64,000 bases of DNA from Phosphuga atrata (lineage: Eukaryota > Arthropoda > Insecta > Coleoptera > Silphidae), in assembly GCA_944588485.1 (NCBI GenBank), contig OX155906.1, forward strand, positions 30,941,445 through 31,005,444. The letters are read 5' to 3'. Each line of letters opens with the position of its first letter. Position 1 is the stretch's first letter. Made by a program: the position numbers and the translations under genes. Positions 11,586 through 22,314 of the stretch are shown here, in pieces. The notes under the pieces were generated by a model. That model saw only the letters and a list, made by a program, of their open reading frames with translations, was not told the origin of the DNA and did no database searches.

Positions 11586-12492
11586 ATCATCATGTGTCCT
11601 TTGCTTTTCGACGGTCATTGAGCCTTCCGCTCAGCTGTTCCGTCGCCTTGTTGTTTGTCCCTGTTTTTTTTTGTCGGTTTGTTTGTTTGTTTGTCGGTTT
11701 ACTTGTTTGTCTTTCGTTGGGTTTGGGTTTCGTTGGCTTTACTTGATTACAGTTGGGTCCTGTTGTCTCGGTGTGGTTCTCGGTTTTCTTCGTTGCTTCT
11801 TCTGTGTTTCATCTTCTGTGGTTGTTCTCCAGTGGCCTGTGGTGCTGGTGAGCTTGGTCTTGTCGTTGATGGTGATGGTTTCTTCTTCTTCTTGGTTCGG
11901 TTTACGCTTGGGGGTGGCTTCGGTGGCGCTGTGTGTGTCCATCTGTGTGGTTCTTCTCCGTGGGGCGGCTACAGTTGCTCTTTTGGAGGCGGCTGCGTTT
12001 GTCTTCTCGGGGGTGGCTTCAGTTATCTTTTCGGGGGCGGCTTCAGTTATCTTTTCGGCGGCGGCTTCGGTTTTCTTTTCGGCGGCGGCTTCGGTTTTCT
12101 TTTCGGCGGCGGATTCGGTTTTCTTTTCGGCGGCGGCTTCGGTTTTCTTTTCGGCGGCGGCATCAGTTGTCTTCTTGGGGGCGGCTTCGGTTGTCTTTTC
12201 GGCATCGGCTTCAGTTTTCTTTTCAGGGGCGGCTTCGTTTGTTTTTTCGGCGGCGGCTTCGTTAGTCTTCTCGGGGGCGGCTTCGTTTGTCTTCTCGGGG
12301 ACGGCATCGGTTGTCTTTTCGTTGGCGGTTTGTTTCTTCAACAGCAGTTGCGTTATATAGTTCATCATTTGGACGAGGTCGTTGTCGTCTACAGTGTCCA
12401 AGTAGTCGGGGTCGAAATACTTTGCCGCGAGGGCTTCGTTGGGTGTTGTCGGAATGAACATGTTCGTTTTGTGACAGCGGAGGAGCGAGTGA
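11586..12492 (-). mobile_element. LINE-derived element Y: truncated ORF1-like frame plus 3' tail
   Basis: This 907-bp insertion lies between two GAGATGGA duplications (minus-strand sense; plus 11578-11585 and 12493-12500). It holds an open minus-strand frame ending at 11739 with the stretch AAKYFDPDYLDTVDDNDLVQ. About a dozen Ala/Glu/Lys/Thr repeats (EKKTEAAA, encoded by a 24-bp DNA unit) follow, then an Arg/Gln-rich end. Its last ~130 nt (11590-11720) are the same 3' tail as in the neighbouring Jockey-like element X (12511-12640). The ATG at 12497 falls in the duplicated target, so the reading frame's start is accidental and the original 5' end is missing. Y has no RT and is best seen as a non-autonomous or truncated relative mobilised by X-type machinery. 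Confidence 0.65.
12040..12300 (-). repeat. 24-bp coding minisatellite (Ala-Glu-Lys-Thr repeat)
   Basis: The DNA unit GGCGGCGGCTTCGGTTTTCT (plus strand, extended to 24 bp) repeats about ten times. On the minus strand it encodes eight-residue AAAEKKTE-like units with neat single-codon variation. The plus-strand Gly/Phe-rich frame is its antisense shadow. Confidence 0.85.
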
Positions 12493-12980
12493 TCCATCTC
12501 CTCTTCAAATCATGTGTCTTTTGCTTTTTGACGGTCGTGAGCCTTCCGCTCAGCTGTTCCGTCGTCTTGTTTGTTTCTGTTTTTTTTTTTTTTTTTTTGT
12601 CGGTTTGTTTGTTTGTTTGTTCTTCTGTTTCAGTCATAAACGGTTTTCTTTTCTTTCTTTCTTTCTTTTTTTTTTTTTTTCTTCTCGTTGTTGGTCCTTG
12701 GTTTGTCCTGGTGTTGGTTCCTGGTTCGCGCTCCTGGCGGTTCCTGGTTCGTCCTTCGTTCTCGTGGTGGTTACTTGCTCGTCCTCGTGGTGGGTGCTGT
12801 GTCTCTCTGGTTTGTTCGTGTTGTTCCTGCCTGTTTTTATTCCTGGGTGCTCCGCTGGGTTCGGGGATGTGGGCTTTCCTGTGAAAAAGAAAGATCAGTG
12901 ATTACCTATGTTGTTGAGGTTTTGGATGTTTCCATTTGACGTTGATGTTGTAGTTTGCTGCGTTGTTGATTGTTGGGTTG

Positions 12981-15579
12981 TCATGCGTTTTCATGCGTTC
13001 GAAGCTTTTCGTTGCTAGTTTTTCTATGTGTTGCTTGATTGTCTCCATGTTTAAGATCGCTGTGCAGCTGCTCATTGGTCATGTACCATGGCGAATCTGT
13101 TATTTCTCTCAGGGTTTTGTTCTGGATGATTTGGAGTTTGTAGATTTTCCTTTCTTTGGATTGTATCCAGCACGTCGATGAGTACGTCATTGTCGGCCGT
13201 ATTATGGACTTGTAGATTTGAAGTTTGTTCCTTATGTTCAGCTTGCTTTTCCTGTTCAAGAGCGGGTAGAGGTAGCCTTTAATTTGTTTTGCTTTTTTCG
13301 CTGTCTGATCGATGTGTTCTGAAAATGTAAGAGCTTTGTCTAGGATTACGCCTAGATATTTGATTCGGTTTTCCCATTTTATGTCTGTGTTGTTGATTCT
13401 CAAGCAGCTACTGGGTTCGTGCATAAATTTTTTCTTCGTGAAGATAATTGCCTGTGTTTTTTCTGCGTTTAGTTTGATCCTCCAGGTGTTACACCAGTCG
13501 TTAATCCTGTCCAGGTGATTTTGGAGCCGTTTTGTTATGGCCTCGGTCGAGTATCCTCTTGTGAAAATTGCTGTGTCGTCTGCGTATAGTGCAATTCCTG
13601 TGTCGTTTAGTTTTGGGATGTCTGCGGTGTAGATGCTGTAAAGAAGGGGGCCCAGGACAGATCCTTGTGGGACACCGGCTGTCATTGTCTGAGTTGTGGA
13701 GATGCTGTCGTTTATTTTGACTTGGAATGTTCTGTTACAGATAAAGGACGTCACTAGTCTGATCATTGCTGTTGGGATTTTAAATTGGTGCAGTTTGTAT
13801 ATTAAACCCAAGGTGCCATACCTTGTCGAAAGCCTTAGAGACGTCCAGAAAGACGGCTCCCGTGGCTAACCCTTTGTTGAAAGCGTCGATTATTGCTTCG
13901 GTTATTCTTGTCGTCTGATAGGTGGTAGAGTGCTCTGTTCTGAAGCCGTATTGTTCGTCGGGTAGAATACGTTTGTCTTCAGTTATTTCTGTCAGTCTTT
14001 TGTGTATTACTTTTTCTGTGATTTTACTGAGACCTGTCAGCAGACTTATTGGTCTGTAACTGGAGGTGAGGTTTCGGGGTTTGTTCGGTTTCGGGATTAG
14101 AATCGTTGTTGCGTGTTTCCATTGGGTCGGAAACACTCCAAGTTTCAGTGCGGCGTTTATGATTTGTGTTATTCTGTCTATTGCGTTCGGTGTTAGGTTT
14201 TTTAGTGCGACGTTGTTGATGTTATCGCAGCCTGGTGCTTTCTTGGTTTTTAGGTTTTTAATTATACCTTTTATTTCTTCCGGTGTTGTTTCCTCTATTT
14301 CCGTGTTTTCTACGCTACTATTTAGTACTCTCAGTACGGTTTCGCGTATTTCTTGCCTTTTGCGGAGTGGGTGTGTGTCGGCGTTCGGTTTAAACTGCTG
14401 TGCAAGCGACTTTGCGAATTCCTTCGTTTTCTCCTCGTCCGTGCTTGCTACAGTGTCGTTTGTTGTTTTCAGTGGGGGAATTGTTCTCCTCTCCTCGTTT
14501 CTAAGATTCTTGGCTAATTTCCACAGTTCCTCTATTGTTTCGTTGATGCGTTCTAGTTTGTCTTCCCATTCGGCGTTGTGCTGTTCGCGCAGTGCCCATT
14601 TCAGTTGGTTTGTCAGTCTGTTTAAGACGTTCTTGTCCGTCGGTGCCAGCGTCCGTTGGAATACCTTGTTAGCTTTGCGCTTTTCTTTTAGTAGATTCCT
14701 GATTTCCTGTGGGAGGGTTGTTGTCGTGTTGGCTGTCCGTTTCCTTGTGGCGGCCTCGAGTGCTGCTTTTATTTCGTTTTCTATCGTCCGTGCTGCTTCT
14801 TCTAGGCACGGGGGGCTTGTAATTTCTGTACAAGTGACGTTCGTCAGATTATCTTTGAATTTGTTCCAATTTGTGATAGTTTTCTCGATTGTTTTCCTGG
14901 CCGTATTCGCTTGGAGATTTATGTGCACTGGGTTGTGATCTGAGCTCAAGTCCTTGATGCAGATTATTTCCACGTTTGCTGTGATGTTTTTCATAACGGC
15001 TATATCCAAAATATCCGGCATTCGCTGAACTCCTGGAAAGTGTGTTTGTTCGTTCGGTGCAATTACTTGTAACTTCCGGTTTTCCGTGTACCTTAGTGAT
15101 TGTCGGCCCTTGGTGTTTGTTACTCTGCAATTCCATTGCGAGTTCTTTGCGTTGTAGTCTCCTGCGGCTATGGTACTTATATTTCTGTCGAATATTTTGT
15201 CCAGGTCGTCGGCATTTATTTGTTTCTGTGGCGGCGAGTACAGTGCGTAGAGGGCTATGGGTCCGTCAGTTGTCTGTACTTCTACTCCTACCGTTTCCGT
15301 GTCCGTGGTTGTTTCTACTTCCGGCAGTTCGTCGTGTTTTATGTTTCTTTTGATGACGATGGCGACTCCACCTCCGGCTTTCTCGCTTCTGTCTTTTCTA
15401 TAGACTTGGTAGTTTGCTATGTTCAGTTGGTTGCAACGTCTGAGGTGCGTCTCGTTGATCAGGGCCACGTCGACGCTGTGTTCGTTTAGGTGTGCTACTA
15501 GTTCCTGTTTCTTGTTTTGTATTCCGTTTGCGTTCCAGAATGTAAGTTTCAGATTGTCTCTAGTTCTTCTAGTGGTCAT
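12981..15579 (-). pseudogene. Jockey-type ORF2: endonuclease-reverse transcriptase, one frameshift
   Basis: Start chosen at the ATG at 15579, which overlaps the ORF1 stop as in other Jockey-clade elements. The apurinic-like endonuclease occupies roughly residues 8-230: NANGI, INETHL, GGGVAIVIK, AAGDYNAKNSQW, SSDHNPV. The reverse transcriptase follows: KAPGCDNI, SYRPISLLTGLSKITEKVI, YGFRTEHST, box A VFLDVSKAFDKVWH, then box B GVPQGSVLGPLLYSIY and the catalytic LYADDTAIF. A C-terminal region ends near EKLRTHENA. A single extra G in the GGG at about 13807-13809 shifts the frame just after box A and inactivates it; the rest is intact at about 865 codons, close to the usual Jockey ORF2 length. The element nicks target DNA and copies its RNA in situ. 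Only one lesion implies a young insertion. Confidence 0.9.
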
Positions 15580-15891
15580 TGTTGAGTGTGAGCATGATGG
15601 TTGTGATTCTTCTAGTGAACTTTTCTGTTTCCTCTTTGCTGTGTCCCATTTCGGCAAAGTCGAGCATCATTTCCGTCAGTTCAGATCTGATTACTTCGTT
15701 GCTATTCCTTTTGTTTCGGCTGGCTGAAGGTTTTGTCTCCGGGTTGGGGTTGTTGCTTCTTCTTATCGGTTTCGGTATTTGGCTCGTTGTCGGTGTTTGG
15801 GCTGTTTGTGTCTGTGTTTGGGCTGTTTGTCTCGGTATTTGGGTTGTTTGTCTCGGTGGGGTCTCGTTTCCTGCTGTCTTTGTTCCGTTTG
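15569..15891 (-). pseudogene. Jockey ORF1 (gag-like) C-terminal remnant
   Basis: In the frame ahead of ORF2 the minus strand encodes a Thr/Gln/Pro-rich stretch with QTAQTPTTSQIP repeats, a basic segment, then the conserved-looking end EVIRSELTEMMLDFAEMG ... TTIMLTLNNDH and a TAG at 15569-15571. The ORF2 ATG (15577-15579) overlaps the ORF1 stop by eleven bases (AATGACCACTAG), a termination-reinitiation arrangement known from Jockey-like LINEs. A stop at about 15892 and the insertion junction at 15900 end the frame; the nucleic-acid-binding zinc knuckles of ORF1 are missing. Confidence 0.75.
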
Positions 15892-15900
15892 TCTAGCTAA

Positions 15901-15945
15901 TCCATCTCCTTGTCTCACTCCAGTTTTTATTGAGGGACGCGTCGA
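15901..15945 (-). pseudogene. Older LINE RT, 5' side of the split motif
   Basis: The minus strand reads TGVRQGDG in the same phase that resumes as LSPLVFNC at 11585. The conserved RT segment GxRQGD-x-LSPLLF is therefore split by the X and Y insertions. Upstream of about 15945 I can find no further RT, so this older element is itself 5'-truncated or decayed. Confidence 0.7.
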
Positions 15946-16250
15946 ATTTGGTTGGTTAGTTTAAATTAAGAAACATGCAGTTTTCTGCGCAACATAATGT
16001 AGCTTGAGCTTCAGCTACTACTGTCCGCAAATCACAGACGGCAGAGCTGACGGCCGACTGCTACTGATTTTAGTTATATGCCTCGCGGTTAGATGGCTTT
16101 GATAGTGACCCCTGGTGTTGGGGTTTGTCATCCGGTTTCAAACATTTGCCCAGGGTTGGACCTCTAGATATACCTACTCTCTGATAATAGTAAGAAATCT
16201 AATTTTAATTTTTAAGAATAATATAATATTATTCCTAATATTTTCAAACA
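15946..16250. other. Unassigned, no gene seen
   Basis: Non-repetitive DNA of moderate GC. It includes CCAGGGTTGGACCTCTAG near 16150, which resembles a hAT end sequence for the relic that follows, but the matching right end was not found. Confidence 0.4.
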
Positions 16251-16900
16251 ATGGATAAGTTTTTGATTAGCTATAAGAGAAAATCCACTAAGAATGGTAG
16301 CACAAGTAGTGGGAATATAAGCAACAAGGAAAAGGATAGAAGAACTTACAAGACACGAAAATATGAATTATCCTATTTATCGTTCGGATTTACAAGTATT
16401 ATTAATGACAAAACCAATGTGATTGTTTTGTTCGAAAGTTTTGGCTGCTGATTGTACTAGACCCGGAAAATTAAAACGACACCTTAAAACTATAAATATG
16501 TTGGTGTGTCCCAAGAATGTTTCCAAAGAAAATTGGATGAGTTAGCTAAACAAAAGCAAGTTTCATCTTAGCATCATACTAGGCATCATACTTAGTGTCT
16601 TAAAGAATAAAGTGTAAAAAACCCCACACATTATCAGAAACCTTAGTTTTGCCAGCAGCCATTGATATAGTCAAATCAATGTTTGGCGCATCATATGCGA
16701 AACAGCTGCAACAAATACCGCTTGATGATCATACAATTGGCAGAAGAATCGACGATATATCTCAAGATCTTTGCCACCAATTAGTTTCTTGAGAAACTGA
16801 TGTAGCTAAAGACGCACATTTAATTGCATATATACGAGATGTTGAAGAGATTAATATACTTGAAGATATATTATTTTGCAAACCAATTCCTGCCTTTCAA
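16251..16900 (+). pseudogene. Decayed hAT transposase of the SCAND3/ZBED5/FAM200-like group
   Basis: The first frame (16251-16448) starts MDKFLISYKRK and contains YLSFGFTSI, the typical N-terminus of this hAT group. After a frameshift near 16420-16440 the BED-type finger's second half continues as KVLAADCTRPGKLKRHLKT, then CFQRKLDELAKQKQ. Following stops and a short gap, 16635-16790 encodes LSETLVLPAAIDIVKSMF ... QIPLDDHTIGRRIDDISQDL. After an internal deletion, 16810-16895 encodes DAHLIAYIRDVEEINILED then LFCKPI. These are the ordered landmarks of the family with the remainder of the catalytic domain absent. At least three lesions make it non-functional. The match is by recalled family motifs, not by alignment. 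Confidence 0.75.
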
Positions 16901-18495
16901 ACTTGGAGGATGCAGATGCGTTTAACTAACCGTAAAAAGGTCGAATTGCATGCAGCGCATGCGTATAGAAAGTTATAGAAAATAATAAAATATTTTGAAT
17001 TCTAAATAGCTTTTGCATTAAAAATTCGAAATTTTAAACCTTTTTCAAACTTGAAACTGTTTTTTTTTTAAATTTGGTACAGAACCGTGTGTCTTTACTT
17101 GCTTCCGGTAGAGAGTGCTGCAAAACAAACGTCAAACTGTTGCCTGTTGAACGAGGTAAGATTTAATTGCATTTTCCACGATTTTAATTGCTTTCGCCCA
17201 ATACAAACGCCAGAAATCGAAAATTCAGATGGTTTTGCACTGTTCACGCTAATAATCTCAACGCGGGCAATTTTATTTGATTAGCAGTTCGCTAACGAAA
17301 TTTTTCAATTCACTTCACGCCAAGCTTGTGACTTGCGCTGTCACTTCAGATAAAACAACACGCGGCGAAAATATCATACCGATATAACAACGCAAATATC
17401 ACATCCTAAAATATCTGGTGATAATAGCGATTAGGATGTTGTATTATCCTAATGTTATATTTTCGACGAGTTATTGTATTGCTGTGATATTTTGCACGTG
17501 TAGTTTGTCTTCCTTTATTTTTTATCGTGATAATTTAAGGTGTGATGTTTTTGTAGCGTGTTGTTTTCGTAATGCATTGCAGTTAAGTAATAGATAATCT
17601 AGATTGACTAAATTTGGTAAGGTCGACCAACCAAAAATTAAAACTACAAGTTTGTACACATTAAGTTATGGATACTCATACTTGAGACTATTTTTAGAAT
17701 TAAATAAACTTTCGCTCTTTAGTTTATAACTTAATAGACAAGCTAGACTATCTACATTTAGTAAGGTTACGTCTTGTCTAGTTTATTTTAGTCTAATCTA
17801 GTCTATTAGACAGACAAGATTAGTCCTCTCTAGTCTAATTCCCCAAATCTCGATTGTAGTTTTAGGCAACCTAAACCGCTTGTGTTTTGATCCAATCAGG
17901 ATCGTCCATCAGATGTTTCAAAACATCAATGCGTTGCTATGTTAATGTTTTCAACGCGTGGTTTAGTAGCCGTTGTTATGTCTTTAAGACACAAATTAGA
18001 AGTTTTTAAATACAAATTCGTTTAAAACTAAATTCAATGAAATAGTGTTCTTGTGTGATATACAAATTTGAATTTAAAAACTCTGAAATGAATTGAAAAT
18101 TTTTAGAAGCTCTCGAATTCAACTTCAAGTCGTCATGCTGATGTTTCGGCTTTACGACGCCTAGTGGTGAGGAGACAAATGTCAAAATGTTGAATTCGGT
18201 GAGTTTTATTTCCATTTATAACCGTTTAAATTAGTTTTTCGACTGAGAAATCTTAAATTCTAATAGGCTAATCATGTGATAAGCTACAACATTCAACTCG
18301 GGAATTTTTATTTTATCTGCAATTGCCAAAGAAAAAGTTGTAATATACTTGAGGTTAAACGTGCGTTCTGACGCTTTTGTTTCGAATCTGATTCAAATTT
18401 CAATTGCATTATTTTTTTGCGTAGATTTTGGTACACAAAATTATACAATTTTAAGAATAATATGAGCTTAAAGAATTAATTAAGTAAATACTACA
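16901..18495. other. Unassigned intergenic DNA
   Basis: Mostly unique AT-rich sequence. Between 17700 and 17850 CTAGACTAG/GTCTAGT words resemble the families at 8.9 and 39 kb. Near 18040-18215 a minus-strand open frame of 69 codons has no recognisable family. I see no supported gene. Confidence 0.4.
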
Positions 18496-18734
18496 CATGA
18501 GCGTAACCAGTGGCAGGGTTTTAGGGGTTCAACCCCCCGCCCCCACCCCCCGAAATATGCAATATATAAAATAAATTTTATATTACAATAAGGAGAGACG
18601 AGGAGAGGTGAGAGAACATGGTAGATGTGCAGTTTAGGAACCCTTGTGTGTCAGTTTTAGAAAGTAATTTGGCGCATTTCTGTTATTGTATTTTATTCAA
18701 ACCACCCCGAAACTAGACCCTGTTTACGCCCGTG
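18496..18734. mobile_element. Non-autonomous element, CATGAGCGTA family, copy 2 (239 bp)
   Basis: Ends CATGAGCGTAACCAG and CTGTTTACGCCCGTG are imperfect inverted repeats. CTACA flanks both sides (18491-18495, 18735-18739), suggesting a 5-bp target duplication; the right flank continues into the local repeat CTACATAGACTAGGTCTGC. The superfamily is unknown. Confidence 0.65.
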
Positions 18735-18739
18735 CTACA

Positions 18740-18920
18740 TAGACTAGGTCTGCATGCAACTAAGCGTCGAGAGGCTGGCTAGGCAACCCGTTCTGCAAAA
18801 CATCTCTTAAGGATGCCTAGGCAACCCGTTTTGCAAAACATATCTGTTAAGGATGCCTAGGCAACCCGCTCTGCAATCATATCTTTTAATCGTTGGCAAC
18901 CCGTTCTGTAAAACATATCT
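18740..18920. repeat. GGCAACCCGTTCTGC tandem units, left block
   Basis: About four ~38-bp units of the form GGATGCCTAGGCAACCCG plus TTCTGCAAAACATATCTC. The array continues after the hAT-like insertion at 20.9 kb. Confidence 0.8.
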
Positions 18921-18928
18921 CTCTAAGC

Positions 18929-20743
18929 CAGTGGTGGCGAACCTATGGTACGCGTGTCACAGCTGACACGTAGGAAAATTTTATTGGCACGCGAACTACT
19001 TCTAAATTTTTAAGTTTCTCAATCTACTTTTGTGCAACATCAATGGTGTAAAATATAACACGTGTTCAGAATCGATTTCGTCGATTGGTTTGCCCACAAA
19101 TATTTTCCAATCTAAAAAATTCACCAAAGCTGCATTTACAAAGCTACAATTTTGAAATTTGGAAATTTGTGAGATCTCGCAAGAATATCAAATCATACCA
19201 AGTTTCATCAAAATCCGTCGATGGATTTGTCCGTAATTGCAAAAGGCGCACAAAAATTTACAAACTTCAAAAATTCACAAAAGCCGTATTTACAAAGCTA
19301 CAATTTTGAAATTTGGGAATATGTGACATCTTGTAAGAATATCAAATCATACCACACGTTTTATCAAAATTCGTCGTTTGATTTGTCCGTAATTGCAAAA
19401 GGCGCACAAAAGTTTGCAAATTTCAAAAATTCACAAAAGCCGTATTTACAAAGCTACAATTTTGAAATTTGGGAATTTGTGAGATCCCGTAAGAATATCA
19501 AATCATACCACACGTTTTATCAAAATCCGTCGTTTGATTTGTCCGTAATTGCAAAAGGCGCACAAAAGTTTGCAAATTTCAAAAATTCACAAAAGCCGTA
19601 TTTACAAAGCTACAATTTTGAAATTTGGGAATTTGTGAGATCCCGTAAGAATATCAAATCATACCAACTTTCATCAATATCCGTCGATGGATTTGTCCGT
19701 AATTGCAAAAGGCGCACAAAAATTTACAAACTTCAAAAATTCACAAAAGCCGTATTTACAAAGCTACAATTTTGAAATTTTGGAATTTGTGAGATCCCGT
19801 AAGAATATCAAATCATACCAAGTTTCATCAATATCCGTCGATGGATTTGTCCGTAATTGCAAAAGACGCACAAAAATTTACAAACTTCAAAAATTCACAA
19901 AAGCCGTATTTACAAAGCTACAATTTTGAAATTTTGTAATTTGTGAGATCCCGTAAGAATATCAAATCATACCAAGTTTCATCAATATCCGTCGATGGAT
20001 TTGTCCGTAATTGCAAAAGGCGCACAAAAATTTACAAACTTCAAAAATTCACAAAAGCCGTATTTACAAAGCTACAATTTTGAAATTTTGTAATTTGTGA
20101 GATCCCGTAAGAATATCAAATCATACCAAGTTTCATCAATATCCGTCGATGGATTTGTCCGTAATTGCAAAAGACGCACAAAAATTTACAAACTTCAAAA
20201 ATTCATAAAAGCCGTATTTACAAAGCTACAATTTTGAAATTTTGTAATTTGTGAGATCCCGTAAGAATATCAAATCATACCAAGTTTCATCAATATCCGT
20301 CGATGGATTTGTCCGTAATTGCAAAAGGCGCACAAAAATTTACAAACTTCAAAAATTCACAAAAGCCGTATTTACAAAGCTACAATTTTGAAATTTGGGA
20401 ATTTGTGACATCTTGTAAGAATATCAAATCATACCACACGTTTTATCAAAATTCGTCGTTTGATTTGTCCGTAATTGCAAAAGGCGCACAAAAATTTGCA
20501 AACTTCAAAAATTCACAAGAGCTTTATTTACAAAGCTACAATTTTGAAATTTGGGAATTTGTGAGATCTCATAAGAATATCAAATCATACCAAGTTTCAT
20601 CAAAATCCGTCTAGTGGTTTGTCCGTAATATCAAAAGGCGCACAAAACATGTCAAATATTCACGCTAATACGCTAACTGATTTTCACTATCACATTGTAA
20701 ACGTAGACCTGGCACGCGACCGGAAAAAGGTTTGCCACCCCTG
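18929..20743. mobile_element. hAT-like non-autonomous element carrying a satellite (1815 bp)
   Basis: Terminal inverted repeats begin CAGTGGTGGCGAACCTATGG at the left and end as the complement of CAGGGGTGGCAAACCTTTTT at the right. They are bounded by 8-bp duplications CTCTAAGC (18921-18928) and CTCTAAAC (20744-20751). An empty paralogous site, ATCTCTCTAAGCTAAAACG, occurs near 21022. Eight-base duplications with CAG ends are characteristic of hAT. There is no transposase; nearly all the interior is a tandem array. Confidence 0.85.
19105..20640. repeat. ~155-bp satellite inside the hAT-like element (about 10 copies)
   Basis: The phrase TTGTCCGTAATTGCAAAAG recurs about every 152-157 bp from 19230 to 20622. 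Two monomer types alternate: TTTCATCAATATCCGTCGA and CGTTTTATCAAAATTCGTC. Open frames of up to 184 codons with NFKNSQKPYLQSYNFEIWEF words are by-products of the array: they have stops at variable places and no family match. Confidence 0.9.
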
Positions 20744-20751
20744 CTCTAAAC

Positions 20752-21874
20752 TAACGTTTACGTTTTTAAAAACGTTTCACGTTATGCAACCCTATGTGCA
20801 TTCCCCAATATTAACATAAACTTATGTAAACTTGCTTAATGTAAACTTACTTATGAATAGGATGGTTGCGACTTTTACTACGTGGTAATTCATACTTACA
20901 TAGTCTTGAATACATAGACTAGGTCTGCATGCAACTAAGTCTAGTCAAGAGGATGGCTAGGCAACCCGTTCTGCAAAACATATTTTTTTAGGATGCCTAG
21001 GCAATCCTTTCTGTAAAACATATCTCTCTAAGCTAAAACGTCTCACGTTATGCAACCCTATGTGCATTCCCCAATATTAGCATAAACTTATGTACACTTA
21101 CATAATATAAACCTACTTATGAATAGGATGGTTACGACTTTTACTACGTGGTAATTCATACTTACATTGAATTGAATACATAGACTAGGTCTAGATGCAA
21201 CACACACCGACTTTGACTCGGTTTAACTAACTAGCTCAGTCTAAATCTAGACTAACTGTTTACTAAGAGCAAGATTATCTAGTCTACATAGACTAGGTCT
21301 GCATGCAACTAAGTCTAGTCGAGAGGATGGCTAGGTAACCCATTCTGCAAAACATATCTCTTAAGGTTGCCTAGGCAACCCGTTCTGCAAAGCATCTCTT
21401 AAGGATGCCTATGCAACCCGTCCTGCAAAACATATCTCTTAGGGATGTCTAGGCAACCCGTTCTGCAAAAACATCTCTATAGGATACCTAGGCAACTCGT
21501 TCTGAAAAAACATATCTCTTAATGATGCCTAGGCAACCCGTTCTGCAAAACATATCTCTAGGAAGTCTAGGCAACCCGTGCTGCAAAACATATCTTTTAA
21601 GGATGCCTAGGCAACCCGTTCTGCAAAACATATCTCTAAAAGTTGCGTAGGCAACCTGTTCTGTAAAACATATCTCTCAAGGATGCCTAGGCAACCCGTT
21701 CTGCAAAACATATCTCTCTCTTAGATCTCTCAAAGCTAAAACGTTTCACGTTATGCAACCATATGTGCTTTCCCCAATATTAGCATAAACTTATGTAAAC
21801 TTACTTATGAATAGGATGGTTGCGATTTTTACTACGTGTAATTCATACTTACATTGATTTGAATACATAGACTA
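20752..21874. repeat. Composite repeat block: ATGCAACCCTATGTG and GGCAACCCGTTCTGC units
   Basis: Three long modules of ~280-400 bp share CTAAAACGT-TATGCAACCCTATG, AATAGGATGGTTGCGAC, CATAGACTAGGTCTGCATGC and a run of GGCAACCCGTTCTGC units (nine between 21325 and 21720). The uninterrupted modules supply empty-site references for the nearby insertions. Confidence 0.8.
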
Positions 21875-22312
21875 TAGTCCATTTTTTTTAAGAATGCAGT
21901 ACAGGGAAGATAGGCTTATTTGACATTGTTCTCTGATTGGCTTAAATGGAGGAGAAGTTCACACTGACGATATTTACTTCTCTATCTCAACCTCTATTTT
22001 CTCTTCCTTTTCACATACATTAGCAACTGTTGTCAATGGCTGCCGTGACAATTCACAATTATCATCTGATCTGTTTGTACCATTTAGATTTTATGCGTTT
22101 TTTCTCCATTTATTTGTTTGTATTTTATTACTATTGTTGCCATTTGGTGTATTTAATCAATAATAATAAGATATTCAATTAAACCATTAATAAATTACCA
22201 ATTTTATATTCAAGTAACTATATTTGAATTTAGCGCCAAATTTTGTAACTAGATTGAACATTTTTCAAAGTGTAAATCAGGTTTCTAGTTACTGCATTCT
22301 TAAAAAAAACTA
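21875..22312. mobile_element. TA-flanked MITE, 438 bp, copy 1
   Basis: Inverted ends TAGTCCATTTTTTTTAAG and TTAAAAAAAACTA (complement TAGTTTTTTTTAA), continuing as AAGAATGCAGTA on both sides. TA duplicates at 21873 and 22313. The flank AGAC-TA-GGTCTGCAT is intact elsewhere (20912), so the insertion is confirmed. TA duplication suggests a Tc1/mariner-type transposase. There is no coding capacity. Confidence 0.85.
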
Positions 22313-22314
22313 TA

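Larger units (their letters stand above)
12501..15900 (-). mobile_element. Jockey-clade LINE X (5'-truncated, 3.4 kb)
   Basis: Element X is bounded by GAGATGGA duplications (plus 12493-12500 and 15901-15908) and inserted into the older RT gene. On the minus strand it consists of the ORF1 C-terminus, a nearly full ORF2, an A-rich 3' untranslated region, and the ~130-nt tail shared with Y that ends in ACACATGATTTGAAGA rather than a clean poly(A). The 5' end lies inside ORF1, which is typical 5' truncation during target-primed reverse transcription. Confidence 0.8.

Noticed and set aside
11655..12884. 409-codon plus-strand Gly/Phe-rich protein (silk- or GGF-like)
   Set aside because: Antisense of element Y's Ala/Glu/Lys/Thr repeat; it crosses the Y/X insertion junction and poly-T runs.
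14066..14938. 290-codon plus-strand Ser/Phe-rich membrane-like protein
   Set aside because: Antisense shadow of the Jockey ORF2 linker region; no family match and no start context.
19221..19775. 184-codon repetitive ORF in the ~155-bp array
   Set aside because: The frame is broken in other monomers and the peptide period equals the satellite period.
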